From Amycolatopsis sulphurea (GTDB lineage Bacteria; Actinomycetota; Actinomycetes; Mycobacteriales; Pseudonocardiaceae), in NCBI RefSeq assembly GCF_002564045.1, contig NZ_PDJK01000002.1, forward strand, positions 3,968,001-4,032,000: a stretch of DNA of 64,000 nt, read 5' to 3'. A model generated the notes under the pieces. The model was not told the origin of the DNA and did not search any database. It worked only from the letters and a program-made list of their open reading frames with translations. Each line of letters begins with the position of its first letter. The first letter of the stretch is position 1. Made by a program: the position numbers and the translations under genes. Positions 52,249 through 60,669 of this stretch are shown piece by piece.

Positions 52249-52290
52249 CGGACCGGATGGCGCCCAGGGGTGGGGGCGCCATCCGGTCCG
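52249..52290 (+). terminator. Terminator of lsr2
   Basis: Perfect 16-bp arms around a 10-nt loop, 10 bp past the lsr2 stop. Confidence 0.8.
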
Positions 52291-52952
52291 TTCGTGTCCC
52301 GGCTCGGTCCACTTGCGATCGACACCGGGCAGTGTGCGAAGTGGACCGCCGAAGGTCCATTCCGGACCTTGGCGGTGTCCACTGCGGACCGTCGGGTGGC
52401 CGGAGTGTTTCGCTTGTCCCCGCCGGGCCGGTGAGCCGGCGGAAGGCTGCTTCTTCCATCTCCGAAGCGTGCGCTTGATGGACCGCAGCGGACTCGGTCG
52501 AGAAGCAGGCGGCGCCGGTACTGCGGGTTCGGCAGCCGGGCTCGTTGCGTGGTGGCCGGCCGCTTCAGTGTGGTCGAGTAGTGCACCTGGCTTTCGGTGG
52601 AGCGTGCGCAGTGAATCGCCGCGCCGCGGGCGTTCGATGGTCGGGCCGGTCACTCAGCAGCCGGCTGACGTCGCCAACGGCCTCGCCCAGGCCGGGCAGA
52701 CCTCGCACCGACCATTCGGTCTCTCCATCCCGGCCCAAGGGAACCGTGTTGCGGGCGGTGTGAGCAGGCCTTATTCCGCCGGAAATTCCGGTCGGCCGAA
52801 ATAGCACCGGGATGCTGCCAAGCACTTTGCCGCGCTCGGGGGACATCATCGACCGCATGAGATGAACGGGATCGTGGCTCGGATAGCTGGGCCTCGCGGC
52901 TGATCTTCGCAGTGGTCAATCATCGGCACTCGGCCTCTGCGGGAAAGGAGCC
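52291..52952. other. 662-bp gap without a convincing gene
   Basis: Frames here lack ribosome-binding sites and domain matches. It contains several GTGGAC/GTCC(A/G)C half-sites (52325-52395). It may be residue of further lost genes upstream of the methyltransferase remnant. Confidence 0.4.
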
Positions 52953-53887
52953 ATGATGACGATCAAGACTACGGATTCCGGCCCTTTGATGCCGATTTCC
53001 AGTGCGTTTTGGGCGTTCAAGACGTTCGCTGCCGCAGTGGAGATCGATCTGTTCACCCGGCTGCGAGACGGGCGGCGGGTCACCGTTTCGGAGATCGCCA
53101 CCGAGCTGGGTATGCACGAGCGGCCCTCGGATGCGCTCCTGGCTGCATGCGCATCGCTGGGCCTGCTGGACAAGAACTGTGCCGATTACGGGAATTCCGC
53201 CTTGGCGGAGGAATTCCTGGTGTCCGGGCGGCCCCGGTATTTCGGGGGTTACGTACGTTTCCTGGATCACCGGGAATATCCCGCTTGGCACGGCCTGGTC
53301 CACGCGTTACGGGATAATCGTCCGCTGACCTGGGACCCCGGCGAGCAGGAGTCGATCTTCTCGGCCGAGGACCCGGTGATGATGGGAGCTGTTCTGGGTG
53401 GCGATGCGCTCACTCTCCAGCTCGACCGCCCAGGTCCCGGCCGGCGCGTATGACTGTCGACCTGCCGCACGTCTGTCCCCTCGCTGCGGGCAAAGTCGCC
53501 GAAGCCGGCCTCGACGAGGTGATCGACATCGTGCAAGGCGATTTCCTGGCCGATGAGAAATTGCCGAACGGGCATGATGTCGTGTTGCTCAGCATGATTC
53601 TGCACGACTGGGATGAGGTCACCGGACGGGCCTTTGCTCAGGAAATGCTGGGAGGCGCTGGAACCGGGCGGCGTCATTCTCATCCTCGAATGGCTGCTCA
53701 ATGCGCAACGCACGGGGCCGGTCGCGGCGGCCCTGATGGGCATGAACATGATCGTCGAAACCGTGGGTGGCCGAACTATTCAGAATTGGAATACGTGACC
53801 TGGTTGCGAGAAGTCGGCCTCCAGAGTGCACGCGTGCTTCGACGCAATCGGCGCCAATGGTGTGCCGTGGTGGCCCGTAAGCAATAA
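52953..53887 (+). pseudogene. SAM-dependent O-methyltransferase, deleted and frameshifted
   Basis: Frame 1 (52953-53420) gives the dimerisation domain (SSAFWAFKTFAAAVEIDLF; SALAEEFLVSGRPRYFGGY). The glycine-rich SAM motif I is missing. Frame 2 (from 53450) resumes at DLPHVCPLAAGKVAEAG and DVVLLSMILHDWDE. Frame 3 (53613-53798) reads LLRKCWEALEPGGVILILEW, then frame 2 again ends EYVTWLREVG. That is one internal deletion and two frameshifts in an acetylserotonin-type (Methyltransf_2) enzyme. Confidence 0.85.
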
Positions 53888-53969
53888 GCCTCGGGTATAG
53901 AACTTCCCGTCAGGCTGATGATCGTCTCCGGGCCGGATTTGTTGTGCAATCTCACTGGAGGGGGCCACA

Positions 53970-54210
53970 CGGTCCTGGCAAAGTTTGGTCGAGGACTCGT
54001 GATCAGCAGAGGGAGCCGTGGCTGCCGCGTCATCATCGACGGCGCCTGCCCGCTCGATCGATTGCGCCCGGCCGCGGGCGATGCGGAGGTGTTCGAGATG
54101 CGCGATCACCTCGCGCTGTGCGCCGGACCTGTCTCGGGTCTGTGAAGGGCCCCTTCACAGACCTCCGCGGGCTGCGCATGGGCGCCTCACACCGACATTG
54201 CGGACACCCT
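53970..54210. mobile_element. Non-autonomous repeat element, copy D (about 240 bp)
   Basis: Diverged inverted ends (TCCTGGCAAAGTTTGGT / ACCGACATTGCGGACACCCT). The body matches copy A in reverse (GTGATCAGCAGA, GAGCCGTGGCTGCCGCGTCATC in part, GCGGGCGATGCGGAGGTGTTC), with one GTGAAGGGCCCCTTCAC palindrome (54140-54162). It lies between the methyltransferase and UbiA remnants. Confidence 0.65.
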
Positions 54211-54250
54211 GGGGGTCTTCCTGCTGTAGAGCACCAGGGTCTGCCTGAGC

Positions 54251-54709
54251 GTTGTCTTCGTGCTGCAATTGTTGCGCTGCTTGATCATGAACCTGCCGGA
54301 CATCCCCGGTGACCGGCGGGTCGGCAAGATCACGCCGGCCGGTGTGCTCGGCCCCGCCAGGGTGGCTCTCGTCTACGCCGGGGGACACGCCATCGTGTAC
54401 GCGGCTCTGCTCGTCGGTGTCGTGACCGGCGTGCTTCCCGTGGTTCCCAGCGTGGCCCTGCTCGCGACGTTCCCGATCCCGCTGTGGGTCGCACTTCGTT
54501 TGCTCCGCGGGGACATCGACGAGCACCGGACCGCGGAGTCGGTCACGTTCTGGTCCTCGATGGCCTTGCCGACCAGTTCCTGCGCGGTGCTCATCGGTAC
54601 GACCATCCCGGCTCTCGCGCAAGGGCATGTCCCGTCGTCCTGGCTGGTGGTGGCCACAGCCACGTTCGCGCTGTTTGGTCTCCATCAAACCTGGTACGGA
54701 ACACTCTGC
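54251..54709 (+). pseudogene. UbiA prenyltransferase, C-terminal half only
   Basis: The frame reads MNLPDIPGDRRVGKITPAGVL, the second Asp-rich motif (DxxxD) of UbiA prenyltransferases, followed by four hydrophobic helices (VYAALLVGVVTGVLPVVPS; VTFWSSMALPTSSCAVLIG). The first Asp-rich motif and N-terminal helices are missing, and the frame is lost after HQTWYGTL. The enzyme would have prenylated an aromatic acceptor in the membrane. Confidence 0.7.
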
Positions 54710-54711
54710 AC

Positions 54712-55045
54712 GCTCAACCCCAGTACGGACAAGGAATGTCGGTCGTCATCAACCAGGCACTCGCCCTGCGGCAGGCATTCACCACGGATCAACCGACGTC
54801 GCACACATACTCGCGCATCCGCCGCGATCTCGCCCGCACCGTCACATCGGCCTGGACACTGTCCAGCACCGAGGACTGGCGCTTTCCCCACACTCGTGGC
54901 CGGCGTGGCTGGACAACTCGTCTCGCGCACCGAACCTTCGACCGTTTGCTCTCGGTCGCCATGACCGACCCGGTCCTGGCGCACCACGTGTCCGAGGTCT
55001 TCGCCCTCACCCGGCCACCCGGATCCCTGGCCACGCGACGCACCA
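54712..55045 (+). pseudogene. FAD-dependent monooxygenase / reductase, C-terminal fragment
   Basis: Begins at QPQYGQGMSVVINQALALRQ, matching the NPxYGQGM FAD-binding motif and following helix of aromatic hydroxylases, and ends SVAMTDPVLAHHVSEVFALT then RPPGSLA, the typical family C-terminus. The N-terminal dinucleotide-binding half is absent. It starts within three bases of the end of the UbiA remnant, so deletions joined the two. Confidence 0.7.
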
Positions 55046-55092
55046 ACAGCGCTCATCCGAGCGGGCCCCGAACCCGCTTAGCCGGGAATGCT

Positions 55093-56028
55093 TCAGCGGC
55101 CGAGCCGCTCGTCGAGATTGATCTTGCCGCCCGCTTCGTCGCTGATCGCGTGCATCGCGTCATTCGGGGACAGGGGGTGGCCGTGCTGGTCGGCGTGCGC
55201 GCGCAGCAGATTGCCGAGGTGGCGTTCGGGCAGGCTCCAGGTGGGCCAGCGGCGGCGGGCGATGATGGCCAGCCTGGCGAAATCCGGTGTGCTGTTCGAT
55301 GCGGTCGCGTCGAGCAGCCAGTGCAGATAAGTGCGCTGCACGGCGATCGGGAAGCTGCCCGGATGCCGTAGCTCACCGTGCCCGGGAACGAACGTGCGGA
55401 CATCCGGGAACACCTTGTCCAGCCAGTCCAGCGCGGTCAGCCAGCCGGGGATCGAACCGCACGTCGCCAGCGGGGTGGCGCCGACCGACAGCAGCCCGCC
55501 GGCGAACAGCGTGCCGGTGCGTGGCTCGAACGCGACCAGATCACCGTCGGTGTGCGCGATCCCGGGGAAGGGGACGACCTCCACGACCACGCCGCCGAGA
55601 TCCACCTCGACCGGCTCGATCACCGTGTGCACCACCTCCGCGGGCGGGGCTTCCAGCGCACCCCAGCGCGTGAACTGGAAGTGCACGTCGTCGACCTGCG
55701 GCCCGGTTCGCACTCGCGGAACGGCCGCGGCCGCGGCCAGCACCCGCCCGCCGTTGCGCAGCGCGACGCCGGTGCCGTTGTAGTGCGAACCGTGGGCGTG
55801 CGTGAGCACCACGGTGAGCGGCATCTCCGCCGCCGAGTACTTGCGCACGTCCGTGACCAGGTCGAGCGTGTCCTGCTCGGTCCCGCAGGTGTCCACCACC
55901 AGCACGGCTTCGCGGCCGCGGATCCAGCCGCAGTTCGACACCAGCCAGTCGCTGGGCGTGCGCACGTAGGCGACCACGCTCGGGTCGGTGTACCTGAGCG
56001 GGACGATGTTCCGCCTGATGGCGCTCAT
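55093..56028 (-). CDS. MBL-fold hydrolase with altered metal motif
   Basis: 311 aa. LVSNCGWIRGREAVLVVDTC, then the metal motif THAHGSHYNG, where the usual HxHxDH Asp is Ser. IAHTDGDLVAFEP and FVPGHGEL supply the other ligands. The C-terminal 70 residues are a helical extension. Loss of the second-metal Asp suggests a one-metal enzyme or a changed chemistry. ATG 56028 follows GAGGGGGGAAC. Confidence 0.82.
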   Translation of the reverse strand: MSAIRRNIVPLRYTDPSVVAYVRTPSDWLVSNCGWIRGREAVLVVDTCGTEQDTLDLVTDVRKYSAAEMPLTVVLTHAHGSHYNGTGVALRNGGRVLAAAAAVPRVRTGPQVDDVHFQFTRWGALEAPPAEVVHTVIEPVEVDLGGVVVEVVPFPGIAHTDGDLVAFEPRTGTLFAGGLLSVGATPLATCGSIPGWLTALDWLDKVFPDVRTFVPGHGELRHPGSFPIAVQRTYLHWLLDATASNSTPDFARLAIIARRRWPTWSLPERHLGNLLRAHADQHGHPLSPNDAMHAISDEAGGKINLDERLGR

Positions 56029-56581
56029 GCGTTCCCCCCTCGTGGGCTGTCGCTGCGGCGGGCCGACCGGACCAGTGCATGGTAGTGGAGTTGAATGGTA
56101 TAGACCAAGAGGGTCGCGGTCAGTGGTGATGAGATCACATTTCCGGCCGGCTGTGCGGGAGACCACTGATCCGGCTGATCGGCGGGCGGGTTCGGCTGCG
56201 GCCGGCCGGGAAGCCGAACTGGGGACCGCGGATGCTTGGCGGAAAGATCATTTCACCTCGGCGGGTCCTTGCCTCTGTTGCGGGGCAGCGGTGGTATCGA
56301 CCATGTGACGAGGTCCGAAGTGGACACTTCGATCCACTGGTCATATGTCCATTGTGGATTGAAGACTGGTGGTGGCGTGGGGCCACGGTCTCGCTCACTG
56401 TGGGTGGAAGATCGATTCCGGACCGTGTGGGCGATGTTGCTTGCCGCGCGGGGGCGACCCGGTCATGTCCGCTTGAGGAGGCGTTGACCAGCAACTTTTC
56501 CAGTCGATGAGCGGCGACGGGTTGACATGCAGCTATTTACCTGCGTTACGCTGTGTGGGTAACCGTCGAGCAGGGGAAGTC
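56029..56581. other. 553-bp divergent intergenic region with palindromes
   Basis: GAAGTGGACACTTC (56317-56330) is a perfect palindrome, followed by further TCCAC/GTCCA half-sites to 56360. Near the right end TTGACA (56522-56527) and TTACGC (56546-56551) are a possible promoter for the SRPBCC gene, overlapped by TTACC/GGTAA (56537-56562). No gene is supported. Confidence 0.45.
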
Positions 56582-57031
56582 ATGAGCCAGAAACCGAGTT
56601 TCGTCTACGTCACCTACATCGACAGCACGCCGGAGCGGGTGTGGGAGGCACTGACCGATCCGGAGATCACCGCGCAGTACTGGGCGCACCGCAACGAGTC
56701 CGACTGGCAGCCGGGCTCCCGCTGGGCGCATGTGCGGTCCGATGGATCCGGGATCACCGACGTGACGGGCGAGGTCGTGGAGGCGGAGCCGCCGCGCCGG
56801 CTCGTCACGACCTGGTACGACCCGAACGGGCCGGAAAATCAGGAGCCCTCCCGCGCCGCCTTCGACATCCAGCCGTACGAGGGGATCGTCCGGCTGACCG
56901 TGACCCACACCGATCTCGCCGACGAGCGTGCGCACCGCGACGTCTCCGGTGGCTGGGCCGCGGTGCTGTCGAACCTGAAGTCGCTGCTGGAGACGGGCAA
57001 GCCGTTGCCGATGGACCTGCGGCCGAAGTGA
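56582..57031 (+). CDS. SRPBCC (AHSA1-like) domain protein
   Basis: 149 aa hydrophobic-pocket fold (FVYVTYIDSTPERVWEALTD; ITAQYWAHRNESDWQPGSRW; GGWAAVLSNLKSLLETGKPL). ATG 56582 follows GAGCAGGGGAAG. Such proteins usually follow an ArsR regulator; none is adjacent here. The ligand is unknown. Confidence 0.88.
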   Translation: MSQKPSFVYVTYIDSTPERVWEALTDPEITAQYWAHRNESDWQPGSRWAHVRSDGSGITDVTGEVVEAEPPRRLVTTWYDPNGPENQEPSRAAFDIQPYEGIVRLTVTHTDLADERAHRDVSGGWAAVLSNLKSLLETGKPLPMDLRPK

Positions 57032-57420
57032 TCGTCCCCCGGCAGGGAACAAAATGGTGACTGCGATCGTTCTGCCGGACAGGAGACGTGATAGCCGGGA
57101 CGGAATCGCGCCGGACCGCCGCGGATTCGCGCAGCACCGCCGCGGATTCGGCTCGCCGAGGGCGCGCTGAATCCGCGGCAAGCGCTGAATGGTTGTGCCT
57201 GCGAGTGCCGATGCGCTACGCTACGGCTCGTATCCCGTGGAAGTCGGCCCAGCCGCCCACGAAATCTCGGCACTCTCCGCCAGTTTCGCGGTATCCGGGA
57301 TACGTCGTTTCCAGGACGTGGTCCGCCTCCGGTTAGCCCGGTGCGCGGCGGAGCCGTCCCGGCCGTACCCGAGCGATCCGCGATCCGCGTCGATCGCCGC
57401 ACCATTCAGGAGTATCACTC
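57032..57420. other. 389-bp leader upstream of the rho paralogue
   Basis: Contains a direct repeat GCCGCGGATTCG (57117-57149) and the palindrome GTATCC-G-GGATAC (57292-57304). No supported ORF. Long leaders upstream of rho genes can carry autoregulatory termination sites, so this is worth testing. Confidence 0.4.
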
Positions 57421-58569
57421 ATGACAGAGACACCAACGCAGACACCAACGCAGACACAGACCACGACACGGACAAAGGCGCAGGCACAGACGCTGGCACG
57501 GCAAGGAATTCTCGATCTGCGCGGCGGCTCCGCCACCCTCGGCTACGGTCCGGGCGGCCTGGCGGTGCCTGCCGGGCTGGTCCGTGCGCACGGATTGCGC
57601 CGGGGCGACGAGCTGGTCCTCGAAGACGGCGTACTCGTCTCGGTCAACGGCGCACCACCCCCGCGGCCACAGCAGCAGCGGCCCGAGTTCGAGCGGCTCA
57701 CCCCGATTCATCCGGACCAGCGGCTGGTCCTCGAAACCGGCCGGCACCAGCTGACCACCCGCGTGCTCGACCTCGTCGCGCCGCTGGGCAAAGGGCAGCG
57801 CGCCTTGATCGTCGCCCCGCCACGCACCGGGAAAACCTCGGTGCTGCAAGCGATCGCGCAGGCGATCTCGGTCAACCACCCGGAGGCGCACCTGATGGTG
57901 CTGCTCGCCGACGAGCGGCCCGAGGAGGTCACCGAGATGCGCCGCACCGTGCGCGGCGAGGTGATCGCGTCCACCTTCGATCGCAAACCCGCCGAGCACA
58001 CCGCACTCGCCGAACTCGCGCTGGAACGCGCCAAACGCCTGGTGGAGACCGGCCGCGACGTCGTGCTGCTGCTCGATTCGCTGACCCGGCTCGGCCGCGC
58101 TTACAACCTCGCTGCCCGCACGTCGGGGCGAGTGCTCTCCGGCGGCGTCGACGCGAGCGCTTTGCATCCGATGAAGAAAATCCTCGGCGCCGCCCGCAAC
58201 ATCGAGGACGGCGGCTCCCTCACCATTGTCGCCTCCGCACTTGTCGGCACGGGGTCATTGGCCGACACGGTGTTCTTCGAAGAGCTGAAGAGCACCGGCA
58301 ACTCCGAACTCCGGCTGGACCGCACACTCGCCGACCACCGCGTGTTCCCGGCCGTGGACCTCTTCGGCTCCGGCACCCGCCGCGACGAGCTGTTGGTGCC
58401 GGCAGCCGAGCTGACCGTGCTCGCCGAGGTCCGCCGTGCGCTGGCCGGGCAGGATCCGAAACGGGCCGCGGAACAGTTCCTCGATCAGGTTCGCACCACC
58501 AAATCCAATGCCGAATTCGTGGCCAGGGTGCAGGCCTCCTTGGCGATACCGGATCAGCGGGCCGCCTGA
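57421..58569 (+). CDS. Short Rho-family transcription termination factor (paralogue)
   Basis: 382 aa RecA-like hexameric helicase. After a Thr/Gln-rich start (TETPTQTPTQTQTTT) come a short N-terminal domain, the P-loop APPRTGKT (K138), LLADERPEEVTEM, LLLDSLTRLGRAYN, the Q-loop LSGGVDASALHPMKKILGAA and R-loop ELKSTGNSELRLDR. Actinobacterial housekeeping Rho is 600-700 aa with a long basic insert that is absent here. A second Rho could have altered RNA specificity or drug tolerance. ATG 57421 follows AGGAG. Confidence 0.9.
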   Translation: MTETPTQTPTQTQTTTRTKAQAQTLARQGILDLRGGSATLGYGPGGLAVPAGLVRAHGLRRGDELVLEDGVLVSVNGAPPPRPQQQRPEFERLTPIHPDQRLVLETGRHQLTTRVLDLVAPLGKGQRALIVAPPRTGKTSVLQAIAQAISVNHPEAHLMVLLADERPEEVTEMRRTVRGEVIASTFDRKPAEHTALAELALERAKRLVETGRDVVLLLDSLTRLGRAYNLAARTSGRVLSGGVDASALHPMKKILGAARNIEDGGSLTIVASALVGTGSLADTVFFEELKSTGNSELRLDRTLADHRVFPAVDLFGSGTRRDELLVPAAELTVLAEVRRALAGQDPKRAAEQFLDQVRTTKSNAEFVARVQASLAIPDQRAA

Positions 58570-58622
58570 ATAACCGAACAATTCCGAGACCACGACGATG
58601 CACTGAACGGTAGCCTCACCCG

Positions 58623-59140
58623 ATGGACACCGAACGCCTGTCGCTCACGGCGATCGGCCCGGAGTCGGCCGACGAGATGTACCGCCTGCACACCGACCCC
58701 GGGATCGCGCGCTGGTTCGGCGACTGGACCCGGGCGGACGCGGCGCCGCTGGGGATCAGCCGTGACCGGTCTGTCGACAAGGTCGGCAGATTGCTTGCCC
58801 ACCACCGGGAATCCGGCGAGCTGATCGGCCGGGGTGGACTGTCCTATCAGGATGTCGATGGTGCCCGCCCGCTGGATCTGGGCTGTCCGGGAAGCGCACG
58901 GGGCAAAGGGCGGCGCCATCGAGATCGGCCGCGCCGGCCTCGTGTACGCGTTCACCCGGCTCGGCGTGACCAAGGTCCTGTCCTTCGCCGAAGTGCACAA
59001 CGTTCGTTCCCGCGCGGTGATGGCGCGCCTCGGGTTCACCTGTCAGCGCGAAATCCGCTATCAGGATGCCCCATGTGCGCTGTATGGGCTGATCGATTTC
59101 ACCCGTCTGGACCCGGCTTGTTTCACTACGCTGATCCTGG
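58623..59140 (+). pseudogene. RimJ/RimL-like GNAT acetyltransferase with a frameshift
   Basis: The first frame reads MDTERLSLTAIGPESADEMY to GRGGLSYQDVDGARPLDLG. Near 58880 homology moves to the next frame: WAVREAHGAKGGAIEIGRAG, then LSFAEVHNVRSRAVMARLGF, the acetyl-CoA site and C-terminus. One indel explains it. The second frame has no proper stop before the next gene. A sequencing error is the alternative. Confidence 0.75.
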
Positions 59141-59171
59141 CCGTGCGAAAGAACCGACGAGGAGGATGTGC

Positions 59172-59579
59172 GTGGCAGAGTGGGCCGATCTGGTCGGATT
59201 CATCAGGCAGCAGTACCGGGTGGTCCGGGACGATCCGGACGAAATCCGCATCCGCATCGTGTTCGGTGCCGACGCGTACACCGAGGGCCGGGCGCAGGTC
59301 ATGGTGATCGCGCGGGAGGTGTTCGATCACCGCGAGGACTGGGTGCAGATCGCCACCCCGTTCGCCCGGGTGGAGGAGGTCAACCTCTACCACGTGCTCC
59401 GCGAGGCCGGCGCCTCGCTGGTGGTGGGTGGTGTGGTCGTGATGGGGGAGCATCTGGTGCTGCGGCACGCACTACCGCTGGTCAACCTCGACCTCAACGA
59501 GTTCGTCGATCCCCTGGAACTGGTCGCCGGTTCGGCCGAGTTGCTGGAACAGCAGTTCACCGGCCGCGACGACTACTGA
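59172..59579 (+). CDS. YbjN/T3SS-chaperone-like fold protein
   Basis: 135 aa. LVGFIRQQYRVVRDDPDEIR, VMVIAREVFDHREDWVQIAT and YHVLREAGASLVVGGVVVMG suggest the CesT/YbjN alpha-beta fold common in actinobacteria. GTG 59172 follows CGAGGAGGA. Function unknown; possibly a peptide-binding chaperone. It ends beside the 17-nt repeat array. Confidence 0.78.
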   Translation: MAEWADLVGFIRQQYRVVRDDPDEIRIRIVFGADAYTEGRAQVMVIAREVFDHREDWVQIATPFARVEEVNLYHVLREAGASLVVGGVVVMGEHLVLRHALPLVNLDLNEFVDPLELVAGSAELLEQQFTGRDDY

Positions 59580-59696
59580 TCCCGCAGCGAGGCGATCCTG
59601 CGGCGACCGATCCCGCAGCGAGCGACCCCGCGCGACTGCAGACTCGCTACTGATCCCGCGGCGACTGCCGATCCGAGACGGACGGCTGATCCGCAG

Positions 59697-59726
59697 CGCC
59701 CGGCTCCCGCCAAGGGGAGCCGGGCG
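59697..59726 (+). terminator. Hairpin terminator before the repeat array
   Basis: Perfect arms CGCCCGGCTCCC/GGGAGCCGGGCG with a 6-nt loop, 118 bp past the YbjN-like stop. GATCCCGCAGCGA-type repeats fill the interval. Confidence 0.65.
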
Positions 59727-59933
59727 CGGGAACCCCAGAACCCCGGTGCCCGCAGGAACCTGGGTGCCGACAGAATCCAGGTGCTCGCAGAATCCAAGTG
59801 CCAGGTGCCCGCAGAATCCGAGTGTCGACCGGATCCAGGTGCCCTCAGGAACCGGGGTGCGGACAGAGCGCAGGTGCTCGCAGAATCCAAATGTTGACAG
59901 AAGCTGGGTGTGCACAGAATCCGGGAGGGTTAT

Positions 59934-60669
59934 TCAGGCAGCCGCATAGAAGTGCAGAGCGATTACCGTTGAGATGGTTTCCGCGAAGGTCTCAATGGGC
60001 CGTCGGTAGTCGGCGTGCAGGATCCTCCAGGTTTTGACGTTGGCGATGGTCTGCTCGATGACGTAGCGAATCTTGTTGATCTGGGTGTTGAATTCCTTCT
60101 CCCAGTCCAAGAGCTTGCGGTGCTTCGGCTTCTTGATCGGGGTGAGCATATAATTTCCCACGTATCCTTTGTCGCCCATCCAGTTATCCGGATTCAGAGT
60201 CAGAAGCGCCCCGGATTCCTTCAGGCAGTACGTGTCGTGCCGGCGTCCTTCGATGGGATCGGAGATCCACGCGAGTCGTCCGTCAAGGGTGCAAGCGATC
60301 TGTACGTTCATGCCGGTCGTCTTGTGCTTGCCGGAGTACAGCTCCGGGCGATCGGCCCATGACCAGCACGGCAGCAGGGTTCCGTCCACGATGTACTGCG
60401 TCTGGTCGTCCAATTCGTCCGCCGTCGGCACGAACTTCCTGAGAACACGTTCTATCAGAGGCGTCATTCCGGTGATCGCACGACTGATTGTCGGTTGAGA
60501 TACCTCGTACGCTTCCGCCAGTTCGGCCTGAACCCGATTGCATCGCATGTATGTCAGCGCGATCACCGCCGAGTTGAACAGGCCCAGAATCGGTGGCCAC
60601 CTACGCTGCTCAGCTGTGGTATCCATGTCGACCAACCCGCACAGGTCGGTGATCTGCTCGATGGTAAGT
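59934..60669 (-). pseudogene. IS5-family transposase, 5' end cut off by the nested element
   Basis: Identical in protein to copy 1 from residue 8 onward; the first codons lie at 62171-62186 on the far side of the ISL3 element. A TTG at 60635 could restart a 233-aa product lacking little of the HTH region, but there is no matching ribosome-binding site. Confidence 0.85.
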
